A DNA stretch of 64,000 nt from an uncultured Bacteroidales bacterium (GTDB taxonomy: Bacteria > Bacteroidota > Bacteroidia > Bacteroidales > Muribaculaceae): positions 67,448 to 131,447 of the forward strand of contig CACXLJ010000002.1 in assembly GCA_902768435.1 (NCBI GenBank). The letters run 5' to 3'. Positions 25,800 to 36,500 of the stretch are shown here, in pieces. Each line of letters starts with the position of its first letter. Positions within the stretch are counted from its first letter, which is position 1. The notes under the pieces were generated by a model. It did not search any database and was not told the DNA's origin. It worked only from the letters and a program-made list of their open reading frames with translations. The position numbers and the translations under genes were made by a program.

Positions 25800-26939
25800 T
25801 CAATGCTTTTTGTTGAGTTGCATCGACTTGAGTTGAGCCTGCTTGATGCTTTCGGGGTCTTTGGGGTCGAAACCATACTTCGAGGCGAGCGGGATAATCA
25901 CTTCGGTGCCCGGAGCAATGTTGTTCACATCGCTAATGCGGTCTTTGTTCTCCTCGTAGATGTACACATAGAAGAACTCGTTGCCATAGTGCTTGCGGGC
26001 AATAACCGTGAGCGGTCGCTTGGCAGTGACCGTGTCGCGAATCACGGGAATCTCCTTCTTGGGTTCGGCAGGCTTGGGTTTGCTGGTGGTGAAGACCGAA
26101 GCGGGAGCCGCTTTCTGGGTGGCTGCATCGGCTTTTGCCACCACGGTGGTGTCGGCTTTGTTGGTTGCGCTGCCGGTTATCACGCCGTTGGGACCGAAAA
26201 GAATCCACAGCAGCGAGGTGAGCAGCAACGCGCCCAGCGCACCCACCACAATGCCTTTGAGCAGACTCGATTTGGCCACTTTTCGCTTCTCGGTCTCAAA
26301 GTCTTGAGAAACGGCACTCTCGGAGGGCTCGGAGGGCTCAGAGTTCTCGGAGGGCTCCTCGATGGGGGCTGCTGGCTCAGGTAGTTCAGCAGACTTTTCA
26401 GTTTCTTGGGCTGCCTTCATGGGCATTAAAGGCGGCACCTCTTCGGAGATTACTGGCGGCACCTCTTCGGGCAGTTCTTCCTCAACAGGGGCTTCCACAG
26501 GCGGTTCTGCCGGAATTTCCTCGGGCATAGCAACTGGTGCCTCTTCGGGGAGTTTCACAGGCGGTTCCTCGGGCATTTCCTCGGGGGCAGCTTCGGGTGC
26601 CTGCTCGTGTGCGGGTTCTATCTCGGTGAGCTGCATGAGCTGCTCGGGTGTTAGGTCGTCGCTCAGTTCCATGGGTTCGAACTGTGCAAAGGGTTGGTTC
26701 ACAGCATCGGCAACGCTCTGCGCCGGGGCAAATTCTATCACTGCCTCGTCGTCATCGGTCATGGCGGTGGGCATCACAAACGAGCCCAGCCCCTTGATTT
26801 CCACGCCGCGTCCCTCGGTCAGTTCCTGCGATACTGTGGCAAACAGTTCTTTCAAGAACAGTTCGCTCATGCGATTGGTGGTCTGCGCCTTGGCAGCCAC
26901 CAGTTCGGCAAGTTCTATAATTGATAATTTCCTGTTCAT
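25800..26939 (-). CDS. HU-like DNA-binding domain fused to a transmembrane helix and LysM-like domain
   Basis: 379 residues in four parts. Residues 1-~75 resemble HU/IHF (LSIIELAELVAAKAQTTNRMSELFLKELFATVSQELTEGRGVEIKGLGSFVMP). Residues ~85-205 are an acidic Pro/Glu-rich linker with repeats of the type PEEAPVAMPEEIPAEPPVE. One membrane helix lies at ~227-247 (GIVVGALGALLLTSLLWILF). The remainder carries a LysM-like segment (TVTAKRPLTVIARKHYGNEFFYVYIYEENKDRI...GTEVIIPL, ~295-355). The predicted topology puts HU in the cytoplasm and LysM in the periplasm, so it could tether DNA to peptidoglycan (inference). It follows a stand-alone HU gene by 15 bp. The linker DNA is repetitive. Confidence 0.8.
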   Translation of the reverse strand: MNRKLSIIELAELVAAKAQTTNRMSELFLKELFATVSQELTEGRGVEIKGLGSFVMPTAMTDDDEAVIEFAPAQSVADAVNQPFAQFEPMELSDDLTPEQLMQLTEIEPAHEQAPEAAPEEMPEEPPVKLPEEAPVAMPEEIPAEPPVEAPVEEELPEEVPPVISEEVPPLMPMKAAQETEKSAELPEPAAPIEEPSENSEPSEPSESAVSQDFETEKRKVAKSSLLKGIVVGALGALLLTSLLWILFGPNGVITGSATNKADTTVVAKADAATQKAAPASVFTTSKPKPAEPKKEIPVIRDTVTAKRPLTVIARKHYGNEFFYVYIYEENKDRISDVNNIAPGTEVIIPLASKYGFDPKDPESIKQAQLKSMQLNKKH

Positions 26940-26954
26940 GGGTTCTTGAAAAAA

Positions 26955-27239
26955 CTATTTTGGCTCGGTTTTCATTCGGTTCTTCAACACATTGCTCATC
27001 TTGAAGCGCAGGTCCACCCTGGGAGGAATGAGCATGCGCTTTCCGGTCACATTGTCTTCCACGACGCGCTCGTTGTGCTTCTCGCCCACAAAGGTACCGA
27101 AACCTGGCACCGCTATGCTGTCGAGTTCACCGCAACGCTCGGCCACCACGCTGGCAAGCGCATCGAGCAATTTGTTCACATCGTTGCGGTTGCGGCCCAG
27201 TTTCTGAGTCAGGTGAGTTATCAGCTGTTTGTTATCCAT
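26955..27239 (-). CDS. HU-family DNA-binding protein
   Basis: 94 residues from MDNKQLITHLTQKLGRNRND; upstream in-frame codons to 27326 lack HU similarity and are rejected. It has the HU/IHF helical dimer region (~1-45), then GFGTFVGEKHNERVVEDNVTGKRMLIPPRVDLRFKMSNVLKNR, where the beta-arm Pro-Pro-Arg motif is present. It bends and compacts DNA. It is cotranscribed with the HU-LysM gene downstream (15-bp gap), so the two HU domains might form heterodimers (inference). Confidence 0.88.
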   Translation of the reverse strand: MDNKQLITHLTQKLGRNRNDVNKLLDALASVVAERCGELDSIAVPGFGTFVGEKHNERVVEDNVTGKRMLIPPRVDLRFKMSNVLKNRMKTEPK

Positions 27240-27385
27240 CGTCTGATTTTTCTTGTTGTTTTTTGATTCTGCGAATTTAGTGCAAAAAAACCGCTCACGC
27301 AAATTAAACGGCACATTTACCACCAAGCTGACCGGCTTTTTGAAGAAAAAACGCCCAATTGCAATAAAAACTTGCGATTTTTTCG

Positions 27386-27393
27386 TAAATTTG
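27386..27393 (+). promoter_or_regulatory. -7 promoter element for glnS
   Basis: TAAATTTG, an exact TAnnTTTG match, lies 41 bp before the glnS start in the divergent HU/glnS spacer. I find no well-spaced -33 TTG, so only the -7 box is claimed. Confidence 0.5.
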
Positions 27394-27434
27394 CAGTTTA
27401 GTTACTAAATGATTAATATTTTCACACAACGACT

Positions 27435-29153
27435 ATGGCTGAAAATAACATGGAACTCCCTATCAATGAGGAGAAAAAAGGATTGAACTTTGTACAGCAG
27501 ATTGTTGCCGACGACCTCAAGGCCGGCAAAAACGGCGGACGGCTTAACACCCGTTTCCCACCCGAACCTAACGGTTACCTGCACATTGGTCATGCCAAGG
27601 CCATCTGCATGGACTTTGGCGTTGCCGAGATGATGGGCGGCACCTGCAACCTGCGCTTCGACGATACTAACCCACAGAAAGAGGACACCGAGTATGAGCA
27701 GGCCATCATGCGCGACATCCATTGGCTGGGCTACGACTGGGAAGACCGCCTATACTATGCAAGCGACTACTTCCAGCAGCTCTTCGACTTCGCCATCAGG
27801 CTCATCAAGGAGGGCAAGGCCTATGTTGATGACCAGACCAGCGAGCAGATTGCCAAGCAAAAGGGAACTCCCACCACACCAGGCCAGAACAGTCCTTATC
27901 GTGATCGCACACCCGAGGAGAACCTGGACCTGTTCCTGCGCATGAACGAGGGTGAGTTTGACGAGGGTGCACGCGTGCTGCGCGCCAAAATCGACATGGC
28001 AAGCGACAATATGCACTTCCGCGACCCCATCATCTACCGCATCATCAAGACACCCCACTGGCGCACCGGCACCAAGTGGAAAGTGTATCCCATGTATGAC
28101 TTCGCTCACGGCCAGAGCGACTACTTCGAGGGCGTGACTCACTCGATTTGCACACTCGAGTTTGTGCCTCACCGTCCGCTCTACGAGTACTTTGTGAAAG
28201 AGCTCGCCGGCGACACTGTCGATGAGTACTGCCCGCGCCAGATTGAGTTCAACCGCCTGAACCTCACCTACACCCTCATGAGCAAGCGCAAACTGCTGCA
28301 GCTGGTGAAGGAGAACCTGGTGAGCGGCTGGGATGACCCCCGCATGCCCACCCTGTGTGGCCTGCGTCGCCGTGGCTACACCCCTCAGTCGATCAAGAAC
28401 TTCATCGAAGATATTGGCTACACTAAGTATGAGGCGCTCAACGACATCAGCCTGCTGGAGCACAGCATTCGCGAAGACCTCAACAAGAACGCTAACCGCG
28501 TGAGCGCCGTGCTCAACCCCGTGAAGGTGGTCCTCACCAACTACCCCGACGACAAGGTAGAGATGGTGGCCATGGACAACAACCCCGAGCAGGAGAATGC
28601 CGGAGTGCACCAGATGCCCTTCAGCCGCGAAATCTACATTGAGCGCGACGACTTCATGGAAGAGCCTCCCAAGAAATTCTTCCGCATGACCCCTGGCAAG
28701 GAGGTGCGACTCAAAGGTGCCTATATCGTGATGTGCACCGGCTGCAAGAAGGACGACGACGGCAACATTACCGAAATTTATTGCGAAATCGACCCCACCA
28801 GCCGCAGCGGCGAGCCTGGCAGCGAACGCAAGGTGAAGGGCACACTCCACTGGGTGAGCGCCCGCCATTGCAAAGATGCCGAGGTGCGACTCTACGACCG
28901 CCTGTTTGCCGTTGAGAACCCCAGCGCCGAGACCGAGAAGGACTTCCGCGACCTGCTCAATCCCGACTCACTCAAGGTGATTGAGCACGCCAAGATTGAG
29001 CCCTATCTTGCCGAGATTGCCAAGCCCGAGGACAAGTTCCAGTTCCAGCGCATTGGCTACTTCTGTGTGGACCTCGACTCTACCCCCGACAAACTGGTGT
29101 TTAACCGCACCATCGGGCTCAAGGACAGCTGGGCCAAGGCACAAAAGAAGTAA
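27435..29153 (+). CDS. glnS: Glutamine--tRNA ligase
   Basis: 572 residues. It is a class I synthetase with the ATP-binding motif HIGH (50-53, PEPNGYLHIGHAKA) and the second motif MSKRK (~281). The anticodon-binding beta-barrels follow (~345-570), with no extra C-terminal domain. RFDDTNPQKEDTEY and YDFAHGQSDYFEGVTHSICTLEF are typical of GlnRS rather than GluRS. It charges tRNA-Gln directly. It is monocistronic, with its own promoter and a strong terminator. Confidence 0.95.
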   Translation: MAENNMELPINEEKKGLNFVQQIVADDLKAGKNGGRLNTRFPPEPNGYLHIGHAKAICMDFGVAEMMGGTCNLRFDDTNPQKEDTEYEQAIMRDIHWLGYDWEDRLYYASDYFQQLFDFAIRLIKEGKAYVDDQTSEQIAKQKGTPTTPGQNSPYRDRTPEENLDLFLRMNEGEFDEGARVLRAKIDMASDNMHFRDPIIYRIIKTPHWRTGTKWKVYPMYDFAHGQSDYFEGVTHSICTLEFVPHRPLYEYFVKELAGDTVDEYCPRQIEFNRLNLTYTLMSKRKLLQLVKENLVSGWDDPRMPTLCGLRRRGYTPQSIKNFIEDIGYTKYEALNDISLLEHSIREDLNKNANRVSAVLNPVKVVLTNYPDDKVEMVAMDNNPEQENAGVHQMPFSREIYIERDDFMEEPPKKFFRMTPGKEVRLKGAYIVMCTGCKKDDDGNITEIYCEIDPTSRSGEPGSERKVKGTLHWVSARHCKDAEVRLYDRLFAVENPSAETEKDFRDLLNPDSLKVIEHAKIEPYLAEIAKPEDKFQFQRIGYFCVDLDSTPDKLVFNRTIGLKDSWAKAQKK

Positions 29154-29261
29154 CACTTCGGTCAACAGATTAATCTAATTGATGTGGGATATCTCAGAAA
29201 AAAATACCGATTAATCAGATTATCGCGAGAAAACTGATAAGAACAATATTTTCCGTAAAGG

Positions 29262-29298
29262 GGATGTGTCATTAATTCTGGCACATCCTCTTTTTTTT
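29262..29298 (+). terminator. Rho-independent terminator after glnS
   Basis: A 9-bp stem (GGATGTGTC at 29262-29270 with GGCACATCC at 29280-29288, one G-T pair) is followed by C and a run of eight or more T. It lies ~110 bp after the glnS stop. Confidence 0.85.
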
Positions 29299-29377
29299 GT
29301 GCAACATTCTGCAAAACATGTAACAAAACCCTTATATTTATTTTCTATATATTCTTTTATTTTTTTAAAAAAATAAG

Positions 29378-29408
29378 TTGATTTATTCGTTTCTTTTATT
29401 TATCTTTG
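29378..29408 (+). promoter_or_regulatory. Promoter of the three-gene LRR/dockerin array
   Basis: TTG (29378-29380), a 20-bp spacer and TATCTTTG (29401-29408) match the Bacteroidota consensus perfectly. No further promoter of this quality occurs before the second or third gene, so the array is probably one transcript with a leader of ~45 nt. Confidence 0.75.
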
Positions 29409-29457
29409 TGAATTAGTTATAATTAAACCGAAATCAAACCTAAAAACTTACCATATT

Positions 29458-31455
29458 ATGAAAAAGATATTACTTCTCCTATTGACACTGATTGCCAGTG
29501 CAAATGTGTGGGCTGCTGACTATATCACCGATGTGATGGTGATAGGCGGCTCACAAAGTGTAGTCAACAATCTGAAGGAAACCTACACGAATCAGGGCTG
29601 GACGGTCATCGATCAGGACTTGAACGCCGGTGCTGGCTCAAGCAGCGACTACATCTACCTGCTCTACAAGACGGCGAGTGAGACTGATGTTGAAGCCGGT
29701 ACTGTCATAACCAATTTCTTGATTAGCACAGCAACTGGCACAATCCCTGACAGTTTCTCAAGCAGTGATCGCACCTATCACCTTGTGCCCTGTGATGGCA
29801 ACGACTATTTCAAGAACAATAAGGGCGATCTGAACAGCCATTGCGGCTCAAGCAGCGCCACCATTCATCTCTATTTTACAAAAGAATACGACCCCAACGG
29901 AAAAGACTATAGCACAGTTAAATCCATTGCCTTCAACGACACGCAGGCCGGTGGCGTGCCCGTCGCTGGCGCCACTACGGGCTATGACCTGAACGCCGGT
30001 GCCGGCGGTGACTATATCTATATGCATGCCAACAAGGCACAGGGATGGCAACTCTCAGTGAACACTGCAGGTACCCAGTGCTATGTCACCGGTTTTGACG
30101 GACCCAAGCGCAATTTTAAAGATATAGTCATCCCCCTCACCATCGACGGGGCAACGTTGTTAGGCCTCTCGAACACGACCTTCAGCGGCTTTGCAAACCT
30201 GGAGACGATGTTTTTTCCTCTTAATTCTTCAATTACCCAGATGCCATCGGTGCAAGGTTGCCCCAAGTTCTACAATGTTAAAACAGGTAATAAGAATTAC
30301 CAAACTCCAGATGCTATGACAAAAATTCCGGGTTATGCTTTCGCGGGAACGGCTATTGAGAAAATAACATTTCAGTCTGTCACAAGTGTTGGCACCGATG
30401 TTTTTTCAGGATGCGACAGACTGTCATCAGTCACGTTCATGAAATCACCTGTGCTGATTGAAAATGGTGCTTTTTCCAATATCAAATCATACTGCAGTGT
30501 GTTATATCCGGGGTCTATTGAAGACTGGAATCCAATGATGTATATGTATTCATCTTCGTTGGTGGTTAAAGGTCCAAACAATAGCTGGTCATGCGGCTGG
30601 TGTGGCGGGGATATAGCAATAAGCAACAACAATCATCTCTACTGGACACTGCAGAATAATCATCTGAAAATTAATTGCGCTACCGACATCTGGGACACCT
30701 GTCCCGAGGAGCAGGTCATATACTTCTATAACTGGGACAAGAATCAAGTAAAATATCTCACTCTTGAGCATATTTACCAAATCGATAAGTCTGCATTTGG
30801 AGGTTATACTAATCTTGAATCAGTGGATGTGAAATCAGGTCTAAAGATTATAAAAGGAAATGCTTTTGAACATTGTTCTAATCTTGAAAAATTATATCTT
30901 CCTTCGTGTCTCGATACCATAGGGTATTATGTGTTTGGCTTTGGTGATGATGCTTTTTCTGACATTTACTTCGATGGCTCACAGACGCAGTGGGATTTAG
31001 TATCAAAAGCGGAAGGTTGGGATGCTGGTGTGGCAGATAAGTTAGAGGAGCACTGGCACTGCATGGTGACCTATAATGCCAACGGGCACGGCACGGCTCC
31101 TGCCCCGGTATCGATCCAGTGGAGCAACGAGGACAAACTGGACGAGCCCACTGCCCCCACGGCCGATGGCTACGTTTTCACAGGCTGGTACAAGGAACCC
31201 GACTGCATCAACCGGTGGGATTTCAACACGGAAGTGCCCGGCGACATGACGCTCTATGCCGGCTGGGAGCCGGTGGTTGTCAGCAAGCCTGGCGATGTGA
31301 ACGGCGACGGCGAGGTGGATGTGCGCGACATCACTGCCCTGATCGATGTTATCATGAACTCTATAAGCGACAACCCGCGTGCCGATGTGAATGGTGACAG
31401 CGATATTGATGTGCGCGACATCACCGCCCTCATCGACATCATCATGAACAGCTAA
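29458..31455 (+). CDS. Exported LRR/InlB-repeat/dockerin surface protein, copy 1
   Basis: 665 residues. A signal peptide (MKKILLLLLTLIASANVWA) comes first. The N-terminal module (~20-210) has two related lobes marked by the motif DLNAGAGxxxDYIYL/M. It is followed by BspA-type LRR_5 repeats (~215-510), an InlB B-repeat/Flg_new-like module (~540-605, YVFTGWYKEPDC...MTLYAGW) and a dockerin type I-like tail (~612-665, two DVNGD...DVRDITALID loops). No catalytic module is visible; an adhesin or docking role is inferred. The next gene is a close paralogue 38 bp downstream. Both share a 20-bp sequence just before and including the ATG. Confidence 0.85.
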   Translation: MKKILLLLLTLIASANVWAADYITDVMVIGGSQSVVNNLKETYTNQGWTVIDQDLNAGAGSSSDYIYLLYKTASETDVEAGTVITNFLISTATGTIPDSFSSSDRTYHLVPCDGNDYFKNNKGDLNSHCGSSSATIHLYFTKEYDPNGKDYSTVKSIAFNDTQAGGVPVAGATTGYDLNAGAGGDYIYMHANKAQGWQLSVNTAGTQCYVTGFDGPKRNFKDIVIPLTIDGATLLGLSNTTFSGFANLETMFFPLNSSITQMPSVQGCPKFYNVKTGNKNYQTPDAMTKIPGYAFAGTAIEKITFQSVTSVGTDVFSGCDRLSSVTFMKSPVLIENGAFSNIKSYCSVLYPGSIEDWNPMMYMYSSSLVVKGPNNSWSCGWCGGDIAISNNNHLYWTLQNNHLKINCATDIWDTCPEEQVIYFYNWDKNQVKYLTLEHIYQIDKSAFGGYTNLESVDVKSGLKIIKGNAFEHCSNLEKLYLPSCLDTIGYYVFGFGDDAFSDIYFDGSQTQWDLVSKAEGWDAGVADKLEEHWHCMVTYNANGHGTAPAPVSIQWSNEDKLDEPTAPTADGYVFTGWYKEPDCINRWDFNTEVPGDMTLYAGWEPVVVSKPGDVNGDGEVDVRDITALIDVIMNSISDNPRADVNGDSDIDVRDITALIDIIMNS

Positions 31456-31493
31456 AGCAATAACAGATTCAAACCCTAAAAACTTACCATATT

Positions 31494-33518
31494 ATGAAAA
31501 AGATATTACTTCTCCTATTGGCACTGATTGCCAGTGCAAATGTGTGGGCTGCAGACTTTATCACCGATGTGATGGTGATAGGCGGCTCAAAAAGTGTAGT
31601 CAACGATCTGAAAGATACCTACACGAGTCAGGGCTGGACGGTCATCGACCAGGACCTGAATAAGGGCTGTGGCTCAAGCAGCGACTACATCTACCTGCTC
31701 TACAAAAAGGCAAGTGAGGATAGTGCCAGTGTCGGTGCTTTTATCACCAATTTCTTGATTAGCACAGCAACTGGCACAATCCCTGACAGTTTTTCAGATA
31801 ATTATCGCACCTATCACCTTGTGCCCTGTGATGGCAGCGACTATTTCAAGAACAACAAGGGCGATCTGAACAGCCATTGCGGCTCAAGCAGCGCCACCAT
31901 TCATCTCTATTTTACAAGAGAATACGACCATGACGGAAAAGACTATAGCACAGTTAAGTCCATTGCCTTCAACGACACGCAGGCCGGCGGCGTGCCCGTC
32001 GCTGGCGCCACTACGGGCTATGACCTGAACGCCGGTGCCGGCGGTGACTATATCTATATGCACGCCGACAAGGCACAGGGATGGCAACTCTCAGTGAACA
32101 CTGCAGGCACCCAGTGCTATGTCACCGGTTTTGACGGACCCAAGCGCAATTTTAAAGATATAGTCATCCCCATCACCATCGACGGGGCAACGTTGTTAGG
32201 CCTCTGGAGCACGACCTTCAGCGGCTTTGCAAACCTGGAGACGATGTTTTTTCCTCTTAATTCTTCAATTACCCAGATGCCATCGGTGCAAGGTTGCTCC
32301 AAGTTCTACAATGTTAAAACAGGTAATAAGAATTACCAAACTCCAGATGCTATGACAAAAATTCCGGGTTATGCTTTCGCGGGAACGGCTATTGAGCAAA
32401 TAACATTTCAGTCTGTCACAAGTATTGGCAGCGATGTTTTTTCAGGAAACAAAAAACTATCATCAGTCACCTTCAAGAAATCACCTGTGCTGATTGAGAA
32501 TGATGCTTTTTCAAACATTAAATCATACTGCAGTGTGTCATATCCCGGGTCTATCGAAGACTGGAATCCAATGATGTATATGTATTCACCGATGTTGGTT
32601 GTCAATGGTCCAAACAATAGTTGGCATTGCGGCTGGTGTGGCGGTGATACAGTAACAAGCAACAATCATCTCTACTGGACACTGCAGAATAATCATCTGA
32701 AAATTAATTGTGCTACCGATATCTGGGACGCCTATCCCGGGGAGCAAATTATCTATCCTCATTATGAATCCTGGGATGCGGATTTAGTTCAAACTCTCAC
32801 TCTGGAGCATGTTGACACCATACTTCAATATCAATTCCTGGGCGAAGATATGAAATATAATAGTAATTATTCTAATCTTACAGTAGTAGATGTAAAATCA
32901 GGCCTGAAGTTGATAGATTATGGGGCTTTCTTTGGTTGTCCTAAACTGGAGAAAGTATATCTTCCGTCGTGTTTGAATAGCATAAAATCTTTAGCTTTTT
33001 ACAATTGTAAATCCTTGGCTGATATTTACTTCGACGGCATCGGTAAGCAGTGGACCGACTCTGTGGCAAAAGGAAATAATTGGAACCAAGGTGTGGCAAG
33101 CAGTTTCAAAGTGCACTGGCACTGCATGGTGACCTTCGATCGCAACGGGCATGGCACGGCTCCTGCCCCGGTATCGATCCAGTGGAGCAACGAGGACAAG
33201 CTGGACGAGCCCACTGCCCCCACGGCCGATGGCTACGTTTTCACAGGCTGGTACAAGGAACCCGACTGCATCAACCCGTGGGATTTCAACACGGAAGTTC
33301 CCGGCGACATGACGCTCTATGCCGGCTGGGAGCCGGTGATTGTCAGCAAGCCCGGCGATGTGAACGGCGACGGTGAGGTGGATGTGCGCGACATCACTGC
33401 CCTGATCGATGTTATCATGAACTCGATAAGCGACAACCCGCGTGCCGATGTGAATGGTGACAGCGATATTGATGTGCGCGACATCACCGCCCTCATCGAC
33501 ATCATCATGAACAGCTAA
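31494..33518 (+). CDS. Exported LRR/InlB-repeat/dockerin surface protein, copy 2 (paralogue of copy 1)
   Basis: 674 residues with the same module order as copy 1. The first ~370 residues and the last ~125 (InlB-like module plus dockerin) are nearly identical to copy 1. The intervening LRR segment (~400-520) is clearly diverged in sequence and length (for example DADLVQTLTLEHVDTILQYQFLGEDMKYNSNYSNL here). This pattern indicates tandem duplication with a variable centre kept between homogenised ends. Signal peptide MKKILLLLLALIASANVWA. It is cotranscribed with copies 1 and 3 (inferred from 37-38 bp gaps). Confidence 0.85.
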   Translation: MKKILLLLLALIASANVWAADFITDVMVIGGSKSVVNDLKDTYTSQGWTVIDQDLNKGCGSSSDYIYLLYKKASEDSASVGAFITNFLISTATGTIPDSFSDNYRTYHLVPCDGSDYFKNNKGDLNSHCGSSSATIHLYFTREYDHDGKDYSTVKSIAFNDTQAGGVPVAGATTGYDLNAGAGGDYIYMHADKAQGWQLSVNTAGTQCYVTGFDGPKRNFKDIVIPITIDGATLLGLWSTTFSGFANLETMFFPLNSSITQMPSVQGCSKFYNVKTGNKNYQTPDAMTKIPGYAFAGTAIEQITFQSVTSIGSDVFSGNKKLSSVTFKKSPVLIENDAFSNIKSYCSVSYPGSIEDWNPMMYMYSPMLVVNGPNNSWHCGWCGGDTVTSNNHLYWTLQNNHLKINCATDIWDAYPGEQIIYPHYESWDADLVQTLTLEHVDTILQYQFLGEDMKYNSNYSNLTVVDVKSGLKLIDYGAFFGCPKLEKVYLPSCLNSIKSLAFYNCKSLADIYFDGIGKQWTDSVAKGNNWNQGVASSFKVHWHCMVTFDRNGHGTAPAPVSIQWSNEDKLDEPTAPTADGYVFTGWYKEPDCINPWDFNTEVPGDMTLYAGWEPVIVSKPGDVNGDGEVDVRDITALIDVIMNSISDNPRADVNGDSDIDVRDITALIDIIMNS

Positions 33519-33555
33519 AATAATAACAGATTCAAACCCAAAAACTTACCATATT

Positions 33556-36500
33556 ATGAAAAAGATATTATTTATTTTATTCACTCTGCTCACGGCAATG
33601 ACGGCGTGGGCGAGCACATTCTCGGTGGACACCGTCGGCAATAATTTCATCATTACCCGTAACGGTTCTGGCAACGAGACAGTGTATTACCGCACGGTGA
33701 GCCTCTCAGCCTTCGCAGGAGTGAATTACACCGAGCGAACTGGTGAGCTTATCTTCACTGGCGACGAAGCCCAAAAGACAATCCCTGTCAGTGAAACACC
33801 TTGCACAGTCAATTCATATAATGATTGGTCAATGATGTACTTTATTCAGACAGGCTTAGCGCGCACTTACCGTTTTGAGTTGCTTGATGGAAACGGCTCA
33901 TTGTTGGCCTACAAGAACCGTGACATGCCATTCCCCAGTAGCCACCAGTTTATCGACACTTATTTGAACAAAAGTGTCACTGATCTGGTATATTTCAATG
34001 ATGACGGCGACATCAAGTCGGGAGAGGGCAACAAATATATTGATGAGGCCCCGTTTTATCGTGACCCAGGAGAAGGATGGGTTAAGGTTACCGATGCCGG
34101 ATACGGTCAGGGTCTCTATGGCTTTAAAGCAGGTATAGCAAGTTCTGTTTCTTATATACCGAATTACTTTGCCGAAAAAGTATTGGGCATGAAGGTATAT
34201 GCCACTGTCTATTTCACCCAAAAAGAAGAGAACGATGGCTATCAGTATATCCAGATTATCGAAACGGACTACAATCACTATGACGATATTGACCCCGATG
34301 GTGCAGTCAACGACCCTGATATCTCAACCTATAAAGCATGCTTTGAGTTGAGCAAAAATGGCGTCACAACCTCTGAACATTACCAGTTCTTCCCCCACCG
34401 CTATGATTACGAAAACAAAGAGGCCGAAGTGGATGCGAACTTGAGCCATTATGAGTTTGACTATGACAACAGCTATCTTTGGCAGCAAAAGTTCAATAGT
34501 AATGCCGAAAGGCCAAGCACCACTGGCTCGCTGGTTTTTAAGCCATATAACAACCATTTTTATGTCCGTTTTGATGCGGCAGGCAACTACGATGATAATT
34601 GGTATTTCAAAAATATAAGGGCTCGTATGGCATTAGTAGATCAAAACGCTCCTTACAGGATAGACAACTGCAAGGTCTCAGGTGGCAAGCACTGTAAGGG
34701 CAATACCATCTATGTGAGTGTGCCCTTCAATGAGATGGTTAAAGCCAGCAGCTCTACCACCTTAAACACCACTTGGGGAACGCTCACCTATGTTGCTGGT
34801 AACGGTTCTAATGTGCTCACTTTCTGCGGCACCATCAGCACCAGTGCAAGCGGTAAATTCACAGTGAACAGCTATGGTGGTGGCACCATTACCGATTTGG
34901 CGGGAAACCTTCTTACTGACGAAATCAGCCATGCTTTCGGCATCAACCTCGATATTAACACATATTCCATCTCCTATGATCTGGCTGGCGGCCACATGCA
35001 ATCTGGACAAAGCAATCCCACCAGCTACACCGACGCGAGTGCTGCCATCACGCTGAACCAACCTGTTCGCGATGGCTACTCTTTTAAGGGATGGACTGGC
35101 AGTAACGGCAACACACCACAGCCCAATGTCACCATTCCTGCGGGAACCGTGGGCAATCTCAACTACACTGCCAACTGGGAATTAGTCACCTACAATATCA
35201 CATACAATCTAAATGGAGGTTCACTGCCTGCTGGGCAAAGCAACCCCAACACCTACACTATCGAAACGCCTACTTTCACGCTGAACAACCCAACAAAACC
35301 AGGCTTCGACTTTGAGGGATGGACAGGCAGCAATGGTTCCACGCCACAGACCACCGTCTCTGTTTCCCAAGGTCGCTGGGGCGACATCAGCTATACCGCC
35401 AATTGGAGAGTTTCACGCTACACCTTCAATAGCTCGACTGGTGCACTATCGCTCAACTGGGGCGAGTTCAACAAGGACAACAAGTGGGGCGACGATGTGC
35501 CCGCCTCGGCCGTCACGAGCGTCACCGCCACCAGCCAGGTAAGCTTCACGGACGACTGCACAGGACTGTTCTTGGGCTTCATCAATTGCACGAGTTTTGA
35601 TTTGAACAATGTCAACACCAGCGCTGTCACCAACATGAAATATCTTTTCGCCAGCTGCAAAAAACTGACTACGCTCGACCTCTCGGGTTGGGACACTGGC
35701 AATGTCACTAACATGGAAGGCATGTTCATTTATTGCAACAGCCTCGACTCGCTCAATGTCTCGGGTCTCAACACCCAGAATGTCGAAAACATGTATGAGA
35801 TGTTCTACCTCTGCAAGAATCTTAAAAATCTCGACCTCTCGGGTTGGGACACTGGCAATGTTACCGATATGGGGTATCTATTCTGCAGCTGCAGTAGCCT
35901 CTCCTCGATCGATGTCTCGGGGTTCAATACTGAGAATGTCATCAGTATGCTCGGTATGTTCGCCAACTGCACAGGCCTCTCCTCGATCGATGTCTCGGGG
36001 CTCAATACCAAGAATGTCAAAAAAATGAATGGAATGTTCAGCGGCTGCTCAGGCCTCACCTCACTCGACCTCTCAGGGTTCAACACCGAGAAGGTCGAAG
36101 ATATTAATGAGATGTTCGCCAACTGCACAGGCCTAACCTCGATCGACTTCACAGGCTGGAACACCGCCAATCTTACCGACATGGGCTATTTATTCCAACA
36201 TTGCACAAGTATGACCTCGTTCGATCTCTCGGTGTTTAACACACAAAATGTAGAAATTATGAGTGGGATGTTTTGTGGCTGCACTGGCCTCGACTCGATC
36301 GATGTCACGGTGCTCAACACCGAGAATGTCATATATATGGGTGCGATGCTTAGCGGCTGCACTGGCCTAACAACAATCAACTTCTCGGGACTCAACACCA
36401 AGAATGTCATTGATTTGAGTGATATGTTCCACAACTGCACAGGCCTCACCTCGCTCGACCTCTCGGGGTTCAACACCCAGAATGTTGAATATGTCGACTT

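Noticed and set aside
29154..29457. Small gene in the glnS-LRR gap
   Set aside because: The gap is explained by a terminator and a promoter; no credible reading frame remains.
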